A stretch of 43,228 nucleotides of DNA from Nitrosopumilales archaeon CG_4_9_14_0_2_um_filter_34_16 (GTDB lineage Archaea; Thermoproteota; Nitrososphaeria; Nitrososphaerales; Nitrosopumilaceae). Within the stretch, counting starts at the first letter, position 1, and the number at the start of each line of letters is the position of its first letter. Positions 10,219 to 17,735 of this stretch are shown one piece after another. Position numbers and translations under genes: made by a program. The DNA is taken from positions 1 through 43,228 of the forward strand of contig PFRJ01000049.1 in assembly GCA_002788515.1 (NCBI GenBank), written 5' to 3'. The notes under the pieces were generated by a model. That model did no database searches. It saw only the letters and a program-made list of their open reading frames with translations, and was not told the DNA's origin.

Positions 10219-11321
10219 TCATTTCCTTTCTATATGTAATGACTGTGCTTTTCTACCCGGATGTGTAATTTTTTCTTTTGATAATTTACGACCTAAGACA
10301 ATTTCTGACATTTCCACACTGCGTTTGATCAGATCCTTTGCACCTTCTTTAAGATCTGAACTATTCTTAACATAATCTACGTTTTTTTCCATGTCCTCTG
10401 CTGACCATCCTCTGGAATGAGCAATGTACGGAAACGGAGGAAATGCGAATCCTAACTCTGCAAAAAATCCCAACATGTGCCCTGCAACATCTTGAATATT
10501 ATCTTGTCCACCAGTAATGATGAATGCTGCAACTTTGTTTTGAATTAATACTTTATCTGCAATAGTTATTTGATTCTGAATACAGTTCATTCTCTCTGCC
10601 ATTTTGTAATATAGTGAACTTGCCGCACCCCATCTTATTGGTGTTGATACTATTATTACATCACCCCAATGAATTAGAGATTCATAAACTTGAACAAGCT
10701 GATCTGTATCATCCATCTGAGTGATGGAACATGGCCATGTACACGCTGAAGCACTTTTAGAATAATATCCCTCGCAAGATCTAAATTTCAAATCATTTAG
10801 TTTGATCAACATAGTTTCTACGCCTAATTCTTTTTTTGCATAATCTATTGCAATTTCAAGAAGTTTGTCTGACGTTGAATATCTAGGATTTTTTGATCCA
10901 TAATCGTAGTTGATATTCCAACAACCCGTATTTTCCCTTCCTCTCGTTTGATTTTTCTTGCTAACGGATGTGGTGTATGCGGTGTTTTATGTCTGGTTGT
11001 GATTGATTCGGTATTGATGTAAAGAACACCATCTTCAATTTTTAATTCGTATTGTGGTACTTTGTCTTGTTCAAATCCTGGCTCTCCAAAACCTTTTGTT
11101 CTGTGAAATTTCCAATTATGCCAAGGACATACTATGTATTCACCATCAAGACAACCTTGTCCTAATGGCCCTCCAACATGATTACAAATATTTGATATTG
11201 CTCCGAACTTGTCATTTTGATATGACAATGCTATTTGAATATTGTTTATGGTGATTTCTCTCAACGGTGGAATTTTAAAATCTTCCACATCTCCTATTTT
11301 GTACCAATTTTGATCAGCCAA
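10219..11321 (-). pseudogene. Rieske [2Fe-2S] ferredoxin fused to flavodoxin-like NAD(P)H/FMN reductase, interrupted by a frameshift (ORF tracks 10845..11321 and 10219..10812)
   Basis: Rieske motifs CNHVGGPLGQG and CPWHNWKF; then KIRVVGISTT...; continuation in the other frame reads NPRYSTSDKLLEIAIDYAKKELGVETMLIKLNDLKFRSCEGYYSKS...PIRWGAASSLYYKMAERM. Frame switch at ~10889-10912 near the A6 tract GATCAAAAAATCC. TTG start at 11321. Confidence 0.75.
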
Positions 11322-11431
11322 TTTCTACACACCAATAAAGTTCCTATCTTAAAAATACTAAGATCACTTCAATAGAATCTGCAAATACCTGTGATTTGAA
11401 TATGTTATGAGATATCATGAAAAACATTACT

Positions 11432-11477
11432 ATGCAAAAAACATCTGAGATATTTCAATGGATAATTTTTTTTGCAT
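11432..11477 (-). CDS. candidate leaderless 15-aa micropeptide (stop position approximate by a few nt)
   Basis: ATG at 11477 is exactly 38 nt from the first G of GATTTGGGAATTTGGTTAAATA; reads MQKKLSIEISQMFFA*. Confidence 0.35.
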
Positions 11478-11602
11478 CATCCTATTACAAGAAAAGTCTA
11501 TTTAACCAAATTCCCAAATCTATTGAAAATATGCTAAAATTAAAAATTACAATTTTTTGATTTGGATAAATTCTTTTTAAGTAAAATTCAATTTTATTTT
11601 CA

Positions 11603-12898
11603 ATGAATAAGAGTCTAAAATATTTAGCAATACTGGCTTTGATACCTTTGTTTACAGCAGGTTTGGCTTCAAATTACTTTACTGAAGCTGATGCTGCAAC
11701 TAAAAGTCAAGGAAGTGAAGCCGCTGGGCGAGTAGGTATAAACTCATTTGGTTCTGCCAATAATGGTATTGTTTGTGGAGATGTTCTCTGCAAAGATTAT
11801 CCTGGTGGCAAAGCTGGATGGGAAGCAGATCAAGGAAAATCAAAAACTACTGTGATTCCACAATCTACTGAAAAAACAACTACAACTCCAAAAGCAGATA
11901 CAACTAAAACAGATGTAACAGAAAAAGATCCAGATTCAGTTCTTAGACTGTCAAGAGCAAATGTTCCGGCTGAAATTCCAATGCATAAGGGATTCTACAA
12001 CGGTGGTGAAGTGTACTATATCATCACTGATTCTAGTGATGCCATGCATGCAGATACAATTTCAAAGAAACAAGGTTGGAAAGTAGAACTTGCTCCTATT
12101 TTGGCAAAAGCTCCAGCAGCAGCACTGTCTAAAACATACATGTTTGTAAATGGTGTTAGCGGTGATGGTGTACATGGTTTCCAAGGTGAAGTATTCACAA
12201 GCACTCCTTCACAACCAGATGTGTATAGTGCATTAACATCACATGTACATGTTACATGGAATGACGGAAAACAGCCAAAAGTGCTTGATTCTGAAGCAAA
12301 AATTCTAACTGCAGTTAAAAACGGTGATGTCACACTTACCGAAGTATCTGTAGTTTTAAACATGCCTCAGATCGTGTGGCCTGATGGTCAGATGACAGTC
12401 AAAGAAGACAAGACATTAACTGATGAAACACCTTATGGTGGCGGTCAGGTTCTTGATATTGACAAAAAGAACAAGACTGTAACGTTTATAGCTCATCGTG
12501 GATGGGGTCCAGACGGTAGAACTATCTATTACATTGTAACAGATGCTACTCCTAGCGATCCTGCCGGAATGATGGGTGTTGTAAGTGCACCAACATCAGC
12601 TAGTTTGATTGCCAATGCAGCAGCAGTAGACTTGTATCAATTCAAAAACGGTCTGAAAGGTACTGGTCCTATGGGATTCCAACCCGGAATTGCAGCAGGA
12701 GCTCCAGGGGATGCAAACTATTCACCTATGTGGAGAATCTTCATGATAGGCTGGAATGATCCTTCTAGTGCACAATTACTAGAAACAATTGATGACATGA
12801 ATGCGTACAAAAAAGCTGGTCTGATTGACATCGGTATTGCTCGTCCAATGGATAGTGATCATATTGTTAACTGTCCATTTATTGATCCATTCCAATAG
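11603..12898 (+). CDS. secreted Thaumarchaeota protein with two related domains
   Basis: 431 aa with signal peptide (MNKSLKYLAILALIPLFTAGLASNYFTEADA); repeats GFYNGGEVYYIITDSSDA and GWGPDGRTIYYIVTDATPS. Confidence 0.8.
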   Translation: MNKSLKYLAILALIPLFTAGLASNYFTEADAATKSQGSEAAGRVGINSFGSANNGIVCGDVLCKDYPGGKAGWEADQGKSKTTVIPQSTEKTTTTPKADTTKTDVTEKDPDSVLRLSRANVPAEIPMHKGFYNGGEVYYIITDSSDAMHADTISKKQGWKVELAPILAKAPAAALSKTYMFVNGVSGDGVHGFQGEVFTSTPSQPDVYSALTSHVHVTWNDGKQPKVLDSEAKILTAVKNGDVTLTEVSVVLNMPQIVWPDGQMTVKEDKTLTDETPYGGGQVLDIDKKNKTVTFIAHRGWGPDGRTIYYIVTDATPSDPAGMMGVVSAPTSASLIANAAAVDLYQFKNGLKGTGPMGFQPGIAAGAPGDANYSPMWRIFMIGWNDPSSAQLLETIDDMNAYKKAGLIDIGIARPMDSDHIVNCPFIDPFQ

Positions 12899-12928
12899 GA
12901 TCTTCAATTCTTTTTTCTATTTTTTATT

Positions 12929-12969
12929 TTTGTGTATGTATTGTACGTGTATCACAATACATACACAAA
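12929..12969 (+). terminator. 16-bp perfect stem hairpin after the secreted-protein gene
   Basis: tttgtgtatgtattgt (12929-12944) / acaatacatacacaaa (12954-12969), 9-nt loop; preceded by T-rich tract. Confidence 0.55.
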
Positions 12970-13113
12970 TGAACAATTGTCTAGATAATCTCGTACAAAT
13001 CTAGCATTCTTGCTATGTTTTACCAGAATTTAACCAAATATCCAAAACTATGTAATTTTATCTGTTAATGTTATGTTTGATTTTTAATTTGGAAGAATTG
13101 TTTAATATTCTAA

Positions 13114-14259
13114 ATGCAATTTTATACTAATTTGAATCAAAAACTTGTTATTCCTGTAATTGGATTATCTGTAGTAATAATTGCGACTTTTTTAATATTT
13201 TCTAACCTACAATTGTCTCCTATTGATTCTGCATCGGATGAAACAGTTTCTATTGTTATGTCAGAACCAAATGAGCCAACATATACTATGATGGAAACAA
13301 ATGGACAAAAACACATCATCCCACTTGATAAAATTCGTGGTGGTGGTCCTCCAAAAGATGGAATTCCCTCAATTGACAATCCTGTATTTACAGATATTTC
13401 TGGTTCTAATTTTATGTCTGATTCTGATATAGTGATTGGTTTAGAGATTAATGGTGATGCAAAAGCTTACCCACTGTTCATTTTAGTTTGGCATGAAATT
13501 GTAAATGATAAAGTAGGAGAAACTCCCGTTTCAGTAACTTATTGTCCATTATGTTATACAAGTCAGGTTTTTGAGAGAATTCTTGATGGAAGAGAAGTAG
13601 AGTTTGGAACTTCTGGAAAATTATACAACAGTAATTTGTTAATGTATGACAGATTAACAGAATCCTATTGGAGTCAAAGTTTGGGCATGGCCGTAACTGG
13701 TCCTTTGTCAGGATCTCAACTAAAGACAATCCCATTTGATCTGATTACCTGGGGGGATTGGAAGAGACTTCATTCGGATACACTTGTATTGACAACTGAC
13801 ACTGGGCATATTCGTTCGTATGCTACTGATCCGTACGGAAATTATTACAGCGAACCAAGAATAATGTTTCCAGTAGAAAACAGTGATGATAGAATGCATC
13901 CAAAAGAGATAATCATTGGATTCAATGAAGATGATATCTACAAGGCTTACAAACAAGATGACATTGAATCTGACAAAGCCATAAATGATTTTGTAGGTCT
14001 AACCCCAATAGTGTTGATATCTGAACATGATCAGAATTCTAGGATTTTTCAAAGAACTGTAGATGGTAAACTTTTGAGATTTCTTTACGATGATGGCATG
14101 TTAGTTGATTCTGAGACAAAATCTATGTGGACATATGACGGCATGGCCATTTCTGGTCCTATGGCTGGAAGTATTCTGCAACGAATGCCAATACATCCGG
14201 GATTCTGGTTTGAATGGGTTGCATTTCACCCTGACACCATTGTATATGGTGAATCCTAA
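13114..14259 (+). CDS. DUF3179 domain-containing exported protein
   Basis: 381 aa; DIVIGLEINGDAKAYPLFILVWHEIVNDKVGETPVSVTYCPLCYTSQVFER is the DUF3179 hallmark; N-terminal TM. Confidence 0.88.
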   Translation: MQFYTNLNQKLVIPVIGLSVVIIATFLIFSNLQLSPIDSASDETVSIVMSEPNEPTYTMMETNGQKHIIPLDKIRGGGPPKDGIPSIDNPVFTDISGSNFMSDSDIVIGLEINGDAKAYPLFILVWHEIVNDKVGETPVSVTYCPLCYTSQVFERILDGREVEFGTSGKLYNSNLLMYDRLTESYWSQSLGMAVTGPLSGSQLKTIPFDLITWGDWKRLHSDTLVLTTDTGHIRSYATDPYGNYYSEPRIMFPVENSDDRMHPKEIIIGFNEDDIYKAYKQDDIESDKAINDFVGLTPIVLISEHDQNSRIFQRTVDGKLLRFLYDDGMLVDSETKSMWTYDGMAISGPMAGSILQRMPIHPGFWFEWVAFHPDTIVYGES

Positions 14260-14760
14260 GTGACACCAGTAAAAAAAGCAGTTATTGCTGGCATCCTTAC
14301 AGTTACAGTATATCTTATTGTGGTAGTTGTTACTACACCTGCTCTAGAACCTTTAGATGCCATCAACGCCGCATTCCAACTAAATTCAATAGTGATTATT
14401 GGAATGGGATTTGGATTTGGCATTCAGATATTTCTTTCAGAAAAAAGTAAGATGCTTGGCTGCAAACTAGATGTAAAAAAGAAATCTTTTATGGGAAATT
14501 CTGGAAGTACTGCTGCTACTTCCTTTTTTTCATTTTTCTCCCTAGTACCGCTTGGCTGTTGTGGTTGGTGGCTGTATGCATTATCTTTACTTCCAAGTGT
14601 AGTTGGAACAGGCGTATCTGCAGTATTAATTGAATATAGTCAGGCTCTATCTTATTTTGGATTGGTGATAATTTTTTCATTTAATGGATTGACTGCATAC
14701 AAATTATACAAGGAAAAAAAGTTACAAACATTAAACAATATTAAAAATCAAGAAACCTGA
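14260..14760 (+). CDS. membrane protein with intramembrane GCCG motif (GTG start)
   Basis: 166 aa; FFSLVPLGCCGWWLYALSLLPSVVGTG; starts directly after the preceding TAA (TAAGTG). Confidence 0.65.
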   Translation: MTPVKKAVIAGILTVTVYLIVVVVTTPALEPLDAINAAFQLNSIVIIGMGFGFGIQIFLSEKSKMLGCKLDVKKKSFMGNSGSTAATSFFSFFSLVPLGCCGWWLYALSLLPSVVGTGVSAVLIEYSQALSYFGLVIIFSFNGLTAYKLYKEKKLQTLNNIKNQET

Positions 14761-14951
14761 TTGCAACTTCCACATCCATTTTTCCTTGTACCAAACCAGA
14801 TTAATCCTGCTGGTAAAGTTACATAAAGCATTATAGAGTTAGGAATTCCCCATAACGTATTATTTCCAATGACATATCCTAATGTTATTACTATCATCAT
14901 GCTAAGCGCAACAACGCCTGAAATTTTATTAATTATGTCTTTATTATTCAA
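14748..14951 (-). CDS. small membrane protein ending in a GCGSC motif (TTG start)
   Basis: 67 aa, two TM segments then GTRKNGCGSCNQVS; TTG at 14951 supported by TGGGTATTTTATTAAATA promoter 40 nt upstream and an immediately upstream stop. Confidence 0.55.
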   Translation of the reverse strand: MNNKDIINKISGVVALSMMIVITLGYVIGNNTLWGIPNSIMLYVTLPAGLIWFGTRKNGCGSCNQVS

Positions 14952-14994
14952 CTACTGTTTTCATCAATTATCGATATTTAATAAAATACCCAGA

Positions 14995-15153
14995 TCAATT
15001 TTTAAACCCACATGAATCACAATCAAATTTCTTTTTAGGTTTGTGAGCTTTTTCGATATGACGCATTGTTCTTTCAGGATCTGAAAATTTCATATCGCAT
15101 TTTGGACAAATATTGCCTACGATGATCTCTTTTTTACGTGATAGAAATCCCAT
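14995..15153 (-). CDS. 52-aa C2H2-type zinc-finger protein (not in ORF track)
   Basis: MGFLSRKKEIIVGNICPKCDMKFSDPERTMRHIEKAHKPKKKFDCDSCGFKN*; ATG exactly 38 nt from the TTGGGGAAATTG promoter. Confidence 0.75.
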   Translation of the reverse strand: MGFLSRKKEIIVGNICPKCDMKFSDPERTMRHIEKAHKPKKKFDCDSCGFKN

Positions 15154-15354
15154 TACTTTTGTAAATTATGTCCCAATAAAACAATTTCCCCAATTGTTTT
15201 GAATAAACATTTTAGTTTTATTTAATAAATGGAAAATAATCAATTGCATGCACAAATGTTGAACACATATGTGAACTATCATCCTGAACTTGAATGTGAA
15301 AATAAATGATGGAATTTTGGTAAATTCTTTTAAACATGTTACCAAAGTAATCTC

Positions 15355-16059
15355 GTGACTAAGAGAAATCGAAAATCAGATTCATCTGGAAATCCTAAAT
15401 CTAAATTCATACTGCTTGGAATAGTTGGAGCAATAGTCGTTGCTGGAATATCTTTTGTTGCTATGAATCCAGATATGATAACTGTTGATGATTCTCAGAG
15501 CACTCATTTGTCACTTGATACTAGAAATGGCTCTCCTGTACTTGGCTCTCCAGATGCACCTGTAACTATAGTTGAATTTGGTGATTATCAATGTCCTTTT
15601 TGCAAGAAATGGAATACAACCTCAAAGCCTGCAATTGTGAAAAATCTCATTGAAACTGGTAAGGCAAATTTGATATACGTAGATCTTGCAATAATTGGGC
15701 CTGACTCTATCAAAGCACATGCTGGAAGTTACTGTGCAGACGAGCAAGGACTCTATTGGAAATACCATGATTATTTGTATGCAAATCAAGGACATGAAAA
15801 TAATGGATGGGTAAATCAGAATAATCTCAAATCCTTGGTGTCAGGAATTGATAGTATGGATGTAGATCAATTCTCTACATGTCTTGATTCTGGAAAATAT
15901 GAGAAAAGGGTGAATGACAATACAAAAATTGCAAAAGAATCTGGAGCTCGTTCTACCCCATCATTTATTGTAATTGGACCTTCAGGAAATGCAATATCGG
16001 TAACTGGCGCTCAACCATATGGTGTATTCCAACAAATCGTTGATGATATGATTGCTTGA
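15355..16059 (+). CDS. DsbA-like thioredoxin-fold protein (GTG start)
   Basis: 234 aa; N-terminal TM; PVTIVEFGDYQCPFCKKWNTTSKP (CPFC active site), RSTPSFIVIGPSG cis-Pro loop. Confidence 0.88.
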   Translation: MTKRNRKSDSSGNPKSKFILLGIVGAIVVAGISFVAMNPDMITVDDSQSTHLSLDTRNGSPVLGSPDAPVTIVEFGDYQCPFCKKWNTTSKPAIVKNLIETGKANLIYVDLAIIGPDSIKAHAGSYCADEQGLYWKYHDYLYANQGHENNGWVNQNNLKSLVSGIDSMDVDQFSTCLDSGKYEKRVNDNTKIAKESGARSTPSFIVIGPSGNAISVTGAQPYGVFQQIVDDMIA

Positions 16060-16126
16060 ATGTAATGTCAATACTGAAATGGAAAAAGACTCTATACTTG
16101 TAATTAATTTTGAACTGTGAGAATAA

Positions 16127-16237
16127 ATGAAATCAAAGAAAAAACAATTTTGCGGGTATTGTCCTGAAGACAAATGCTTGATAGATTGTAAAATTTGTAA
16201 TCCAAATAAATTTGGTAACTCTAACTGTGATTGTTAA
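16127..16237 (+). CDS. 36-aa cysteine-rich mini-protein (7 Cys)
   Basis: MKSKKKQFCGYCPEDKCLIDCKICNPNKFGNSNCDC*. Confidence 0.5.
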   Translation: MKSKKKQFCGYCPEDKCLIDCKICNPNKFGNSNCDC

Positions 16238-16392
16238 ACGTTTTACGGATATTATTTTTGAACGAACTTTCAATTATTGGATGGAGATAATAATATGAAT
16301 ATTAGGTAAAATGTTTTAATATAATTCAAATTTTAAATTAATTCAGATATGTTACTGTATCAGTATTTGTAATGCATTGATAGTGAATTAAT

Positions 16393-16872
16393 ATGCAACA
16401 AATAATTAAAATAATTTTCTCTGATTCAAAATACATAGTTTTATCTGCTGTGATTTTTACCGTCATGATAATTGGCCTATTATTGATATCTGAATATATT
16501 TTCCTGGAACCCTACGTGACAGGTCACATCCCTAAAGGAACCGAATTTGGTTTTTCCTTAATTATCGTACTTTCAGGATTATCTGCACTAGTAATTCCAA
16601 TGAATATTTATCGAATCAATGTAATGAGAACATCGAAGAGGAAAATTGGAGGGAGTGTATTTGGTTCTCTGTTTGGTGCGGCAGCAGGTGCATGTAGCTG
16701 TGGGCCAATTGGGTTTGCAGTAATTTCTACATTTGGAACAATTGGTGCTACAACATCTGCATTTCTTACGAATTATGAGTTACCAATTAGAATTGCTGCT
16801 ATTGCTTTGTTGATATTGACACTATACACCACTCAAAGATCACTTAGAATGGAATGTAAAATTCTACAATGA
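16393..16872 (+). CDS. membrane protein with ACSCGP motif
   Basis: 159 aa; multi-TM; SLFGAAAGACSCGPIGFAVISTFGTIGATTSAFL. Confidence 0.65.
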   Translation: MQQIIKIIFSDSKYIVLSAVIFTVMIIGLLLISEYIFLEPYVTGHIPKGTEFGFSLIIVLSGLSALVIPMNIYRINVMRTSKRKIGGSVFGSLFGAAAGACSCGPIGFAVISTFGTIGATTSAFLTNYELPIRIAAIALLILTLYTTQRSLRMECKILQ

Positions 16873-17147
16873 GTATTCAAATTTCTTAATTCAATTACTA
16901 TATCACATTAATAACGTGATGCCCTATAATCAAAAATTCACAAATGATGTTGATTTGAGTCCTATCGCAAATCTTAAGGAACATCAGGATTCATTTCTTT
17001 TTTCCATATGTAAATTGTGCTTGTAGAATTTAATCAAACATCTAATTTATTTCAGATTCAATGTATTTTGATATATGTTGGTTTTGTAACCACTGATGAA
17101 TTAATCGTAATTTTTTTTAGGCAGATAGATCATATGATAACTAATAC

Positions 17148-17208
17148 AAAGCCAAGAAGCGCCGTGGAAATTAGGTTTTGAGGAGGTAGGATTGCACATC
17201 TTGGCTTT
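17148..17208 (-). ncRNA. candidate structured small RNA (10-bp closing stem, C-rich loop)
   Basis: Arms aaagccaaga (17148-17157) and tcttggcttt (17199-17208). Minus-strand TTTGGGAAAATTACTAAATA promoter (GGG at 17245-17243) predicts TSS at ~17207, the first base of the stem. Confidence 0.45.
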
Positions 17209-17366
17209 ATTTACCATCTTCAAAAAAGTATTTAGTAATTTTCCCAAATGTATGACAACTCAAACATTTCTGTGTCAGATTATTACGTTTCAATAGGAAA
17301 ACTAGTCAATCTAATTTTGATTCGAATTGGATATTAGGTTAAATCATTACTTTGATCAAAATCTTC

Positions 17367-17549
17367 ATGCTCAAAGACAAAATAAAAATAATTTCACAAA
17401 AGGGCAGAATTTTACATGACAACAACTATGATCATCAGACAGTAGAGTGCCCAATATGCAACAGAGACATTGTTCCATACTGGGAATCTCGTTATAACGG
17501 AATCAGAGCAACTTGTGATGTTTGTGGTATAAACTGGGCTGAATCATAA
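17367..17549 (+). CDS. small zinc-ribbon protein
   Basis: MLKDKIKIISQ...VECPICNRDIVPYWESRYNGIRATCDVCGINWAES; ATG at 17367 preferred to TTG 17352 because GG lies at -38 and TTAAAT at about -26. Confidence 0.65.
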   Translation: MLKDKIKIISQKGRILHDNNYDHQTVECPICNRDIVPYWESRYNGIRATCDVCGINWAES

Positions 17550-17735
17550 AATACATGTTGTCATAATGTAATCAAAAAAAATAGCCCATTACAGAAATTG
17601 GATATCCTACATGTATTGTTCCTATTTTAGATTATGAGAAATTAATCAGAAAGGCAAAGAAATCATAAAGACGTGCCCTTACACACATGAATCAATAAAT
17701 AATTGAATTAAATAATTGACAAAGAAACAAAATCT

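Noticed and set aside
12016-12363. 115-aa minus-strand ORF
   Set aside because: Antisense of the secreted protein gene, no independent support.
15178-15200. AAAACAATT-TCCCC-AATTGTTTT hairpin as a terminator
   Set aside because: The TCCCC loop is the promoter G-run of the C2H2 gene (15153); better explained as promoter, symmetry possibly coincidental.
16920-17027. ~35-aa ORF MPYNQKFTNDVDLSPIANLKEHQDSFLFSICKLCL
   Set aside because: No promoter at the expected spacing and no motif; cannot be distinguished from chance.
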